Shown here piece by piece: positions 43,274 through 51,560 of a stretch of DNA of 64,000 bases. Each line of letters begins with the position of its first letter. Within the stretch, counting starts at the first letter, position 1. The notes under the pieces were generated by a model. It searched no databases. It was not told the DNA's origin and saw only the letters and a list, made by a program, of their open reading frames with translations. A program made the position numbers and the translations under genes. Location: NCBI RefSeq assembly GCF_008084145.1, contig NZ_VSDO01000006.1:93180-157179 (forward strand), read 5' to 3'. The stretch is from Paenibacillus faecis. GTDB taxonomy: Bacteria; Bacillota; Bacilli; Paenibacillales; Paenibacillaceae.

Positions 43274-44578
43274 TCACTCCGCCAATTTGGCGGGAGGTCT
43301 GATTAAGAAGAACACCAGCCCCAACGTGATGAAGGACAAGGCCGAAACGGAGATAAACACGAGCCGATCCGATTGATCCATCATCCAGCCGAACAAAGGC
43401 GGGCCGAATGCCACGCCCAAAAAGCGCAGACTATTGTAAAGCGAGGTGATCATGCCGCGTTCGCTTTTTTGCACGGCGCCCGTAATCATCGTATTTAAAC
43501 AGGGAAGAAGGAGCCCTGTCCCGATACTGCTTAACGTGAGCAGCCCGATAAATACATAAATGTTGGTAAAGAAAAAGATCGTGGCGGCTAGCGAAACGCT
43601 CATCATCACCAGACCGATATTTATGAGCCAGCGAATCAAGGTTCCCTTTTTCTTGATCAAGCTGCCTGTCGTGTAGGAAGTGATGACCATGCCCAGCAGC
43701 GGGATGGCCAGGATGAGGCCTTTCATGACGCCATCGATTTTATAGGGCGGATCTTCGAGCGTATTCGACAAATAAAACAGGACGCCGAATAGGATAAAAA
43801 GCCCCAGCGACCCGGCGAAGAAGGAGGTGATGAGCCAGCGGCCTTTTTCCTTGAAAATTTCCCCGAGTTTGCCGATATAGCTTTTCAGATCCTGCTTCTT
43901 CTCATGCTTCGGCTCCTTGATCATAAAAAGAACGGCCAGCAGCGAGAGGGCGCAAAACACCGGAAAGGCAAAGAAGGAGGCATACCAAACGATCAGCACG
44001 AGCAAGGAGCCGATAATCGGGCTGAGCACCTTTCCCACGCCGTTGGAGGCTTCAATTAAGCCAAGCGCTTGGCTTTCCGTTCCCCCTTTGTACATATCGC
44101 CTACCAGCGCCATGGCAATCGGCGCCGTTCCGGCGGCGGCCATTCCCTGAATGGCCCGGGCGATAATGATCACCGTATAGGAGTCCCAGATCGCGCCGAA
44201 CCCCGCAAGCAGCCCGGCTCCGCCGTATACAATCAGCGCCGGAATGATGATCACTTTCCGTCCGAACCGGTCCGACAGGTAACCGATCACGGGGATAAAA
44301 ATACCGGCGGCCAGCGAAAAGATGGAGATAATCAAACTGCTCTGGAATTTGTTGATGCCAAGCTCTCTTTGCATTTGGGGCAGAACCGGAACCAGCATCG
44401 AGTTGCCGAAGACTAGGACAATCGGGATGGTGGCAATGGCGATAAATTCCCAAATACGGCCTTTGCCGCCGCCGTTTGTTTTCTTTTTCTCCGTTTTTTC
44501 GGACGATTCCGACTCGCGCTCCAGATCGATATCGCTCTCAAAGGTAATATTCAGCTTACGGGATTTCGTTTTAGCCAT
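43274..44578 (-). CDS. MFS transporter in the sulfolactate cluster
   Basis: 434 residues, 12 helices after a charged 45-residue N-terminus (Ser/Glu/Lys-rich). FGNSMLVPVLPQM opens the first helix; GYLSDRFGRKVIIIP follows helix 2. It resembles the B. subtilis YitG/YmfD efflux group; in Bacillus a YitG-like transporter is also near yitC and yitD. Here it sits between comA and comB, so movement of sulfolactate or a precursor is a reasonable guess. Confidence 0.85.
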   Translation of the reverse strand: MAKTKSRKLNITFESDIDLERESESSEKTEKKKTNGGGKGRIWEFIAIATIPIVLVFGNSMLVPVLPQMQRELGINKFQSSLIISIFSLAAGIFIPVIGYLSDRFGRKVIIIPALIVYGGAGLLAGFGAIWDSYTVIIIARAIQGMAAAGTAPIAMALVGDMYKGGTESQALGLIEASNGVGKVLSPIIGSLLVLIVWYASFFAFPVFCALSLLAVLFMIKEPKHEKKQDLKSYIGKLGEIFKEKGRWLITSFFAGSLGLFILFGVLFYLSNTLEDPPYKIDGVMKGLILAIPLLGMVITSYTTGSLIKKKGTLIRWLINIGLVMMSVSLAATIFFFTNIYVFIGLLTLSSIGTGLLLPCLNTMITGAVQKSERGMITSLYNSLRFLGVAFGPPLFGWMMDQSDRLVFISVSALSFITLGLVFFLIRPPAKLAE

Positions 44579-44754
44579 AGGTTTGATCTCCTCTGAACGG
44601 AAATGTACTAAATGTTAGACTATCCCGCTTTGAGCTTCATTATTTGCGTTTTCGAAAAAGGTTCCCTTTGGTTCGAAAGACAATATGGGGCACTTCCCGA
44701 AGCTCGGGCCCATATACTGGGATGGGAAGCAATATATCGGCAGAGGAGATGTCC

Positions 44755-45456
44755 ATGCAAATCAACATAGTTCAGGGTCATGATCCGGATCCCGGGCCTA
44801 CTTTCGCGAATGTGGTCATTGATACGATCCGTGCCTTTACGGTGGCGCATTTTGCTTTTTTGAGCGGCGTGAGGTCGATCTACCTGGCGGAATCGGTGGA
44901 ACAAGCGTTATCCTTCCGCAAACATCATCCCGATTGTTTGCTCGCCGGGGAAATTCAAGGGCTTCCGATCAACGGGTTTGATCTGGACAATTCTCCGGCG
45001 CGAATCGACCGGACCCCGCTAAATGGAAGACGGCTTATCCAAAAAACAACGAACGGCGTAAAAGCGGCCTTGAATGCGCTGAATTCGGAATACGTGCTGG
45101 TTACCGGTTTGTCCAATGCCAGAAGTACGGCCAATTTTCTAAAAAGAGTGCTGCAGCAACATTCGCCGCAAGCTCCCGTAGTTCAGTTGATCGCCTCCCA
45201 TCCGAGCGGAGATGACGATCTGGCATGCGCCCAATACATTCAAGGCATCCTAAATTCGTCGGGAGGCCCTGACTTGGAAGCCACGGTCCGCAGAATACGG
45301 GAGTCGGAGGCGGCCCAAAAATTTTTGGACCCGGGGAGACCGGAGTTCCCTTTGGAGGATCTGACCTATTGCACAGCCGAACTCAATACCTCCTTTGTAA
45401 TGCGTGTCCGCCACAGAGAAGGTCTGGCCTGGATTGAGCGGCAACCGATTTCATGA
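44755..45456 (+). CDS. comB: 2-phosphosulfolactate phosphatase ComB
   Basis: 233 residues. It removes phosphate from the ComA product to give sulfolactate. The family pattern includes VVIDTIRAFTVAHFAF (metal Asp), CLLAGEIQGLPINGFDLDNSP and RRLIQKTTNGVKAAL. It is transcribed away from the MFS/comA pair. ATG 44755 follows AGAGGAGAT by six bases; the upstream extension of the frame is not supported. B. subtilis counterpart: YitC. Confidence 0.92.
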   Translation: MQINIVQGHDPDPGPTFANVVIDTIRAFTVAHFAFLSGVRSIYLAESVEQALSFRKHHPDCLLAGEIQGLPINGFDLDNSPARIDRTPLNGRRLIQKTTNGVKAALNALNSEYVLVTGLSNARSTANFLKRVLQQHSPQAPVVQLIASHPSGDDDLACAQYIQGILNSSGGPDLEATVRRIRESEAAQKFLDPGRPEFPLEDLTYCTAELNTSFVMRVRHREGLAWIERQPIS

Positions 45457-45501
45457 TAAAATAGATTTCATTTCTTTATCCGCGTTTATCGCGGTTTTTT
45501 T
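45434..45501 (+). promoter_or_regulatory. Promoter and short terminator ahead of the GNAT gene
   Basis: TTGAGC (45434-45439), 17 bases, TAAAAT (45457-45462) lie in the comB 3' end. A small terminator CCGCG-TTTAT-CGCGG with seven T (45480-45501) follows before the GNAT ribosome site. It may simply end comB, or attenuate the next gene. Confidence 0.45.
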
Positions 45502-45517
45502 GTGGAGGGAGCTAAGA

Positions 45518-46009
45518 TTGTTGATCAGAGAGCTGGAGGAACAAGATAATGCCGCTATCGAAAAGATTATACGGAGCTGCCTGATCGAATTCGGCGGGAA
45601 TCGCTCGGGACTGGCTTGGGAAGACGAGAGCTTGCGTGATCTGTACCGATATTATAAGCCCGAAGGCAGGGCATATTGGGTGATCGAGAAGGACGGGCAG
45701 GTGGCAGGGGGCTGCGGAATCGCTCCGTTTGCCGGTTCCCGTGAGGTCTGCGAACTGCAGAAAATGTATCTGGACAAGCCGCTTCGCGGCACCGGAATCG
45801 CGGGATTACTACTGGATACGGCACTGCAATTCGCTAAATTGCATTATTCTCAATGCTATCTGGAAACGCTGCGGACGATGACAGCAGCTAATCGTTTTTA
45901 TACGAAGCACGGTTTTGAACCCTTGGACACCCCGCTGGCAGGCTCGGAACACTTTGCTTGCGATGCCTGGTATATCAAGGATTTGTATGATTCAAGCGAT
46001 AACGAATAA
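45518..46009 (+). CDS. GNAT acetyltransferase
   Basis: 163 residues. LDKPLRGTGIAGLLLDTALQFA is the acetyl-CoA loop, and LETLRTMTAANRFYTKHGF the last conserved part. TTG at 45518 follows GGAGGGAG by six bases (TTG at 45521 is also possible). Similar to general putative acetyltransferases; substrate unknown. Confidence 0.83.
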   Translation: MLIRELEEQDNAAIEKIIRSCLIEFGGNRSGLAWEDESLRDLYRYYKPEGRAYWVIEKDGQVAGGCGIAPFAGSREVCELQKMYLDKPLRGTGIAGLLLDTALQFAKLHYSQCYLETLRTMTAANRFYTKHGFEPLDTPLAGSEHFACDAWYIKDLYDSSDNE

Positions 46010-46053
46010 AAGCAGAAGGAATCCCCTAAAGGGGTCATTCCCTCTGCTTTTTT
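46008..46053. terminator. Bidirectional terminator GNAT / PAS gene
   Basis: AAAAGCAGAAGGAAT/ATTCCCTCTGCTTTT with inner CCCCTAAAGGGG, serving the GNAT gene on plus and the PAS gene on minus. Confidence 0.85.
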
Positions 46054-46523
46054 CGAGTGTCCGCCATCTTCTCCAGATCCGCCAATTCTTTTCGTTTCGC
46101 TGCAATGGATCGCTCCAACCGGTTAAGCTCGTCCGTTGCTTTCCGGGCCTCCGATTCGGCAGTCTGAATATGCCGCTCATACTCCATCCTCCGCCGTAGA
46201 GGAATCAAGACACAATCGTAATAAGTCTTTCCCTCGGAAACCCTTTTACTTGCATTAAACAGGACGGGCACATCTGCACCTTGGTTAGATTTCAAGGATA
46301 AGTACATTTCTTCGACAAGACCGTTAAGACGGATCAGCGGCATAAAATAAATTTGAAAAAAGACCCGGCTCGATCGCGTCAGCAGGAAATCGAATCGGGT
46401 GCCGCGGAGCCCGTTGACTTTAAAGTCAAGCAGCCGACAAAAGGTGGTGTTCGCTTCCAGAACAAGGAGTTCTTCCGTCAGTTCCAGATAGCCGCAAGGA
46501 GCCAAGTCCAGCCGTTCATCCAT
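46035..46523 (-). CDS. PAS-domain protein with coiled coil, RsbP-like N-terminal half only
   Basis: 162 residues. A PAS domain (about 1-110: DLAPCGYLELTEELLVLEAN to KTYYDCVLIPLRRRMEYERH) is followed by a coiled coil (ESEARKATDELNRLERSIAA). In B. subtilis RsbP this PAS-coil unit continues into a PP2C phosphatase that activates sigma B; here the protein stops after the coil and the terminator follows. It starts two bases after the rsbQ stop, matching the rsbQ-rsbP order. Whether it acts on a separate phosphatase is unknown. Confidence 0.8.
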   Translation of the reverse strand: MDERLDLAPCGYLELTEELLVLEANTTFCRLLDFKVNGLRGTRFDFLLTRSSRVFFQIYFMPLIRLNGLVEEMYLSLKSNQGADVPVLFNASKRVSEGKTYYDCVLIPLRRRMEYERHIQTAESEARKATDELNRLERSIAAKRKELADLEKMADTRKKQRE

Positions 46524-46524
46524 G

Positions 46525-47364
46525 TTAACGGGGAAGCTCCATACCGGAAGAAACATGAGATAAATAAGATGAGATCAGACGTATCGTTTCTTCCGGATGA
46601 CTGACATGCGGGCAATGGCCGCGTGCGTCCATAAGTTGCAATTCGCTCCCGGGAATTTGACGGTGAACGAAGGCTCCGACTTCGAGCGGCGCTATGACAT
46701 CCTCGTCGGATTGAAGAATAAGGGCGGGGACTCTGACTTGGGAGAGCTCGGCCCGATAATCCGAAAGGAAGGTAGCTTTGGCAAACCGGCGGGCGATGTC
46801 AGGATCCGTGGAACAAAAGCTCTCCTCCAACTCCCGGGAAAGTTCCGGACGTTCCGCATTCCCCATGATGATAGGAGCGAGGTAATTGGCCCAGCCCATA
46901 AAATTTTGGTCCATGATTTCGAACAATTGATGAAGTTCCTCCAGTTCAAACCCTCCGATGTAATCGGGGAGGTCGTTTATGTAGCAGGGGGAGGGACCCA
47001 CCAAGATGAGGCGGTCAAAATATTCCGGTTTGCGGATCGCCGCCAACAAGCCGATCATGGCACCCACCGAGTGCCCGACCAAAATGGCGTTGCTCCATTC
47101 ATGGGCTTCGCATATCTCAAGCACATCCTGGGCGTACCCGTACAAATCGGCGTATCGTTCAGGATCATACGCGGTCTTGTCCGACTTGCCGGATCCGACA
47201 AAGTCGAATAACACGACCCGATAATCCTTTTCAAACGTTGGTGCGACAAACCGCCACATGTGCTGGTCGCAGCCGAATCCGTGGGCAAAAATAAGCGGCT
47301 GTGAGCCGCTGCCTGCAATGTTGACGTTGTTTCGTGCTGTTATATACTCCAATTGTGCGTTCAA
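46525..47364 (-). CDS. rsbQ: RsbQ-like alpha/beta hydrolase
   Basis: 279 residues, close in sequence pattern to B. subtilis RsbQ: NVNIAGSG...FAHGFGCDQ, FDFVGSGKSD, the nucleophile elbow GHSVGA with S99, LILQSDEDVIAP (Asp) and ARGHCPHVSHPEE (His). RsbQ supplies or senses a small hydrophobic signal for RsbP in energy stress. The start is TTG at 47364, seven bases after AAAGGAGG. A -10 TATAAT lies at 47396-47401 on the minus strand. Confidence 0.92.
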   Translation of the reverse strand: MNAQLEYITARNNVNIAGSGSQPLIFAHGFGCDQHMWRFVAPTFEKDYRVVLFDFVGSGKSDKTAYDPERYADLYGYAQDVLEICEAHEWSNAILVGHSVGAMIGLLAAIRKPEYFDRLILVGPSPCYINDLPDYIGGFELEELHQLFEIMDQNFMGWANYLAPIIMGNAERPELSRELEESFCSTDPDIARRFAKATFLSDYRAELSQVRVPALILQSDEDVIAPLEVGAFVHRQIPGSELQLMDARGHCPHVSHPEETIRLISSYLSHVSSGMELPR

Positions 47365-47483
47365 TAGTAAGCCTCCTTTACCCGGATTCTTTAACATTAT
47401 ACCCATCTTGTCGAAATAAGAATAATTTTAAATATTTTTCTGATAAAAAGTTTATCTATTTAAAAAATACCGTTTAAGGAACT

Positions 47484-48512
47484 TCAACTGCTGCACCCGC
47501 CGCCGCAGCTGCTGCAGGAAGATCCGCCGCTGTCGGAGGATCCCCCACCATCTGATCCGCAGGAGCCCGCATGATGGTCCGTTCCATGGCCGGAATCACT
47601 GTGGTGGTCTCGCAGGTCATCGCTACCCGAGCTGCAGCCCGAACCGCTGCAACTGGATCCGGACGAATCCTTCTTGATTGCTTTTTCCTGGGCCAGATAA
47701 TCCGAGAAATTATTCGGGTCGGTCATGGAGAAGAAGACAACGGAAGTGAGCAATACTTCCGAATTTTTAAAATTAACGGGCTTGCGAACATTTTCCGCCA
47801 GTTCTTCGTCGACCCTTTCCATCCGATATTGGAGCGCCTCTTTTACGGATTGAATCGCTTCACGAGCTTCGGGCAACCGGTCGTAAGTCCATGCATTAAA
47901 TCGGCCGCCTTGAGCGGGCGGGTCGGAAGCGTTTCGGTATGCCTCTAGCTCTTCGCGCGGAAGCGGGTGGCGGAAGAAGCGCCCCCAAAACCGTTCACTG
48001 TAAGGGCTCCAGCCGAAAAGCTCCACATAGACGAAATCGAACCATGCCCGCTCTCCGGGAATCGGAACGGAAGCTGCCGGATTAGGGGTATGGTGCAGCA
48101 TGCGGCCGAGATATTTGTCGGAGAAAGCCTGATAGTCTCTCGTATACATAAGCATTTCATGCCAAACTTCATCCACCGCTTTACTGAACATCGGTACGCG
48201 ATCCAAAACCGCGCACATCACGTAAAAGCGCTGCAGTTCAAGCCATCGCCATTCATATTCACGTTCGGTCATTCCGGGGTGTTCGTTTAGAACACGCTGC
48301 TTTACGGACGCTTTGTAAGAAGGAGGAATCGACTTCTCCAAGCAGCTCACGAGCGGCCACACTTCACTGTTCGATTCTGCGACCGGTGGAGGCGGAGGGG
48401 CTTTGCGCAAACTTTCTTCAGAAGAGCGAGTTGAACTTTTTTTCCTGGATTGGGATAATAAGATAATCACAACGACGACAGCTAGGACCAGGACCCCGAT
48501 GAAGATAACCAT
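47484..48512 (-). CDS. Membrane-anchored GRDP-like protein with Ser/Gly/Cys/His-rich tail
   Basis: 342 residues. One N-terminal membrane helix (VIFIGVLVLAVVVVIILL), a Pro-rich linker (PPPPP), a soluble domain (about 50-270) with DEVWHEML and several Trp/Tyr-rich motifs that recall the glycine-rich domain (DUF1399/GRDP) family, then about 60 residues made of Ser, Gly, Cys, Asp and His (for example SDSGHGTDHHAG) ending CSSCGGGCSS. The tail could bind metals or be modified. ATG 48512 follows GGAAGATGGC. Function unknown. Confidence 0.7.
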   Translation of the reverse strand: MVIFIGVLVLAVVVVIILLSQSRKKSSTRSSEESLRKAPPPPPVAESNSEVWPLVSCLEKSIPPSYKASVKQRVLNEHPGMTEREYEWRWLELQRFYVMCAVLDRVPMFSKAVDEVWHEMLMYTRDYQAFSDKYLGRMLHHTPNPAASVPIPGERAWFDFVYVELFGWSPYSERFWGRFFRHPLPREELEAYRNASDPPAQGGRFNAWTYDRLPEAREAIQSVKEALQYRMERVDEELAENVRKPVNFKNSEVLLTSVVFFSMTDPNNFSDYLAQEKAIKKDSSGSSCSGSGCSSGSDDLRDHHSDSGHGTDHHAGSCGSDGGGSSDSGGSSCSSCGGGCSS

Positions 48513-48607
48513 GCCATCTTCCTTTCTCATTAAGGGTTTATTCAGAATTATGTCAAATTTAAACTACACTTGCAAAACAATAAAAGGGAAAAGGAGGGAG
48601 GAGAACC

Positions 48608-49150
48608 TTGTCCACACCTGCGATCTACCTGATTACGGGCATCATGGCCAGCGGAAAATCGACGGTCGCCCAACTCCTGGCCGAACAATGGGAGCACTCG
48701 GTTCATCTTCGGGGCGATATTTTTCGTAAGATGATCGTTAATCATCGGGCCGAAATGACTCCTGAAGCGGAAGGAACGGAGGCGGAAAATCAGCTTCGGT
48801 TGAGATACCGATTGGCCGCGCAAGCCGCCGATACCTATGTTCAAGCCGGATTTACAGTGGTCGTACAGGATGTTGTCATCGGCCCCATGCTGAGCGAATT
48901 TGTGGCTTACGTCCGCAGCCGGCCGCTTTACGTCATTGTCCTTTGCCCCGATCCAGAGGTTGTCGCCAGAAGAGAGGAGCAACGCTCGAAAAAGGGATAT
49001 GGTTCTTGGACGGTAGAGGCGTTGAACTCGGTCTTACGGAAGGAAACTCCGCAAATCGGCCTCTGGCTGGACACTTCCCGCCTCAGCCCCGAGGAGACGG
49101 TTACGGAAATTAGAGCCCGGGCGGAATCCGAAGCTTTGGTCTTGCCTTAA
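48608..49150 (+). CDS. P-loop kinase/phosphotransferase-like protein
   Basis: 180 residues. Walker A GIMASGKST, then HLRGDIFRKM (substrate Asp) and VVVQDVVIG, an adenylate-kinase-like or zeta-toxin/CPT-like P-loop fold. TTG start after GGAGGGAGGAGAACC. No antitoxin-like gene lies next to it, so a toxin role is not supported. Target molecule unknown. Confidence 0.8.
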   Translation: MSTPAIYLITGIMASGKSTVAQLLAEQWEHSVHLRGDIFRKMIVNHRAEMTPEAEGTEAENQLRLRYRLAAQAADTYVQAGFTVVVQDVVIGPMLSEFVAYVRSRPLYVIVLCPDPEVVARREEQRSKKGYGSWTVEALNSVLRKETPQIGLWLDTSRLSPEETVTEIRARAESEALVLP

Positions 49151-49182
49151 ACTCGTATTAACATACTTTAAGAGGAGGAATT

Positions 49183-49212
49183 ATGATGATTTTATTGGAG
49201 CCTTTTTATTAA
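49183..49212 (+). CDS. Leader peptide MMILLEPFY before the ANT fusion gene
   Basis: Nine codons; the ribosome site AGAGGAGG (49171-49178) precedes the ATG pair at 49183/49186. The sequence CCTCCT at 49237-49242 could pair with this ribosome site or with that of the resistance gene (AGGAGG, 49288-49293), which would make a translational switch. No stalling motif is recognised. Confidence 0.5.
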   Translation: MMILLEPFY

Positions 49213-49236
49213 CTCCGTCTTTCGGTTATCCGCGGA

Positions 49237-49293
49237 CCTCCTATTTTGGTAGATGGGAACTTACAAGAAAGAAAGGGTATAAACCAAAGGAGG
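49237..49293 (+). promoter_or_regulatory. Possible ribosome-site sequestering hairpin before the ANT fusion
   Basis: CCTCCT (49237-49242) is complementary to AGGAGG (49288-49293), the ribosome site of the downstream gene, and to AGGAGG of the leader ORF (49173-49178). A choice between the two pairings would link leader translation to gene expression, as in erm translational attenuators. Confidence 0.45.
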
Positions 49294-49300
49294 GATTCGG

Positions 49301-50962
49301 ATGCGCTCCGAACGGGAAATGTTTGACTTAATCTTAGATGTAGCCAAGAGTGACGAACGTATTAAAGCCGTTGTCATGAACGGTTCACGCACGAACTCGC
49401 ACGTAACGCGCGATCTTTTTCAAGACTATGACATTGTATATTTGGTGGATAACGTAACTTCTTTTATTGACGATCCCGAATGGATCGATGTTTTTGGAGA
49501 GCGGCTGATTCTCCAAACTCCGGAAACGATGACGTTGGTACCGCCTCAGGGCGGGGGGCGGTTCGCCTATCTTATGCTGTTCGCCGATGGCAACCGGATC
49601 GATCTGACCCTCGTTCCTATGGAAGAGAAGGAGCTTTTTCTCCAGGAAGATAAGTTGACGCGGATTCTCCTGGACAAAGAAGGTATACTCCCCGATCTTC
49701 CTCCGCCTACGGATGAAGACTACCTTATTAAAAAGCCCACGGCCGCTTTGTTTGGCGACTGCTGCAACGAATTTTGGTGGGTATCGACCTACGTGGCTAA
49801 AGGGTTATGGCGCAAGGAGGTTTTATACGCCTATGACCATATGAACATCGTCCGGAACATGCTTCTGCAAATGTTGATATGGAAAGTAGGGTTTGAGACC
49901 GGGTTCTCTTGCAGCGTGGGAAAAAACGCGAAATTCCTGTCACGGTATGTGGATCAAGACACGTGGAGGCAGCTTCTTCTCACTTTCCCGGGAGGATCCG
50001 TCGAGCAGATCTGGCGGGCGCTTGACGCGATGACAGAACTGTTTGAACAGACGGCACAACAGGTAGCGGCAGCCCTTGAAGCGGTATATCCCCTGGAAGA
50101 GTACAGGAAAGTAAAAAACTACTTGAGTGACGTTCACCGGCTTGCCCCGAATGCCACGGTTTTTCAACCCTCCCGTTTGGAGGAAGAGGGCTTACGGACG
50201 GAGAATGGGCCGTTCCCGATGAGCCGTGAATCCCGGTTGGAAATCGCGGAGGAGATTAAGGAGCGGGTTTTGGAGACACACGGGGAACGCGTTAAAGCGA
50301 TCGGGATATATGGTTCCATGGGACGGGGAAGCGACGGACCATACTCCGATTTGGAGGTCCGCTGCGTGCTGAATAGCGCTGGAGAGGAATACAACCATGA
50401 ATGGTCGGCCGGAGCGTGGAAAGCGGAAGTCAATTTCGTCAGTGAGGATATCCTCCTCGAGGATGTCTGTACGATCGAAGGGGATTGGCCGCTTACGCAT
50501 GGGCAGTTTTTATCCGTATTGCCGCTTTACGATCCGGACGGTTTCTTTGCGAATTTGAAGCAAACCGCCATCTCTCAGGATGAGGCCAAATTTCGCCATG
50601 CCCTTCAGGCGCTTATGGTTGAGGAGATGTTCGAATACGCCGGGAAGTGGCGAAATGCCGGTGCCCGGGGGACGGAATCTTTTCTTCCTGCCCTGGCTGT
50701 GAAAACGGCGGAGGCGGGAGCCATGCTGATAGGTCTGCATCACCGGACTTGTTATTCGACCGGAGCGCGGGTTCTGTCCGAAGCGCTGGAATTGCCGAAT
50801 CGTCCGGAAGGATTTGATCGTCTATGTCAACTTGTGATGACCGGTCAATTATCCGAATCCGAGAGCGTCCTGGAGGCGTTGGAGGTTTTTTGGGAAGGGG
50901 TGAACGGGTGGGCCGCACGGAACGGGTATACGATGACCGAGCCGCGGCGAATCCCCTTTTAA
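49301..50962 (+). CDS. Fused aminoglycoside nucleotidyltransferase ANT(6)-ANT(4')
   Basis: 553 residues in one unbroken frame. Residues 1-289 match streptomycin 6-adenylyltransferases (AadE/ANT(6)-I): MNGSRTNSHV, FQDYDIVY (metal Asp 42/44), GNRIDLTL and CNEFWW, ending near YLSDVHRLAP. After a linker of about 15 residues, residues 304-553 match ANT(4')-I kanamycin nucleotidyltransferase: IYGSMGRGSDGPYSDLEV (D350, E352), DWPLTHGQFLSVLPLYD, MVEEMFEYAGKWRN (Glu equivalent to E145) and a C-terminus ending RRIPF. Both active sites look intact. AAAGGAGGG precedes the ATG at 49301. Resistance is inferred, not shown. Confidence 0.92.
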   Translation: MRSEREMFDLILDVAKSDERIKAVVMNGSRTNSHVTRDLFQDYDIVYLVDNVTSFIDDPEWIDVFGERLILQTPETMTLVPPQGGGRFAYLMLFADGNRIDLTLVPMEEKELFLQEDKLTRILLDKEGILPDLPPPTDEDYLIKKPTAALFGDCCNEFWWVSTYVAKGLWRKEVLYAYDHMNIVRNMLLQMLIWKVGFETGFSCSVGKNAKFLSRYVDQDTWRQLLLTFPGGSVEQIWRALDAMTELFEQTAQQVAAALEAVYPLEEYRKVKNYLSDVHRLAPNATVFQPSRLEEEGLRTENGPFPMSRESRLEIAEEIKERVLETHGERVKAIGIYGSMGRGSDGPYSDLEVRCVLNSAGEEYNHEWSAGAWKAEVNFVSEDILLEDVCTIEGDWPLTHGQFLSVLPLYDPDGFFANLKQTAISQDEAKFRHALQALMVEEMFEYAGKWRNAGARGTESFLPALAVKTAEAGAMLIGLHHRTCYSTGARVLSEALELPNRPEGFDRLCQLVMTGQLSESESVLEALEVFWEGVNGWAARNGYTMTEPRRIPF

Positions 50963-50963
50963 A

Positions 50964-51506
50964 ATGGCGATCATCATCAAGCAACTGAGCGAATCCGACC
51001 TCGGGCTTCACGTTCATATTCGCAATGAATTTATCGTGGACTCCGTCTTTCAATTGACCATACAAGACAATTTGATCCGATATGAAATTATCCCCGTACC
51101 TGCCTATACGAAGCGTTACCCGGAAGAGCCGGAAGACCGTCTTCACATGGCGGATTATATGAACGATCCCGATAAATTGCTGGTTATTGCCCGTACCGAG
51201 CAAGCGATCATCGGCCTGGCGGCAGCGAGCACGAATTGGAACCGGCTTGCGTTGTTGGAGGAGCTGAGTGTGGATACCGACTATCGGCGGCACGGCCTGG
51301 GCAGAAGCTTATTAGATCGGGTCAAGGAATGGGCGAAAGCCCGGGGATTGGCCGGGATAACGCTGGAGACGCAGCATAACAATGTGCAAGCCTGCAAGTT
51401 CTATGAACGATATGGCTTCAAGATCGGCGGATTTGACCGGTATGTCTACAAAACCTTCGAATCTTCCAAAGATGAAATTGCGCTTTACTGGTATCTTATG
51501 TTTTAG
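50964..51506 (+). CDS. GNAT acetyltransferase
   Basis: 180 residues. VDTDYRRHGLGRSLLDRVKEWA and LETQHNNVQACKFYERYGF mark the fold; the overall layout is like streptothricin/aminoglycoside-type or general GNAT enzymes. It starts one base after the stop of the ANT fusion gene, so it is co-transcribed with a resistance-type gene and may itself act on an antibiotic. Confidence 0.85.
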   Translation: MAIIIKQLSESDLGLHVHIRNEFIVDSVFQLTIQDNLIRYEIIPVPAYTKRYPEEPEDRLHMADYMNDPDKLLVIARTEQAIIGLAAASTNWNRLALLEELSVDTDYRRHGLGRSLLDRVKEWAKARGLAGITLETQHNNVQACKFYERYGFKIGGFDRYVYKTFESSKDEIALYWYLMF

Positions 51507-51519
51507 CTAGCCGGATAGG

Positions 51520-51560
51520 AAAAGGAGCAGAGGACGATGGTCCGCATCTGCTCCTTTTTT
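51520..51560 (+). terminator. Terminator after the GNAT gene
   Basis: AAAAGGAGCAGA/TCTGCTCCTTTT with T-run. The following 51561-51795 contains no convincing gene. Confidence 0.85.

Noticed and set aside
47380..47410. Sigma B promoter for rsbQ (GGGTAT present)
   Set aside because: No GTTTAA-like -35 at 13-15 bases; the TATAAT -10 is more likely.
48608..49150. Zeta-type toxin
   Set aside because: No antitoxin-like neighbour and only general P-loop kinase motifs.
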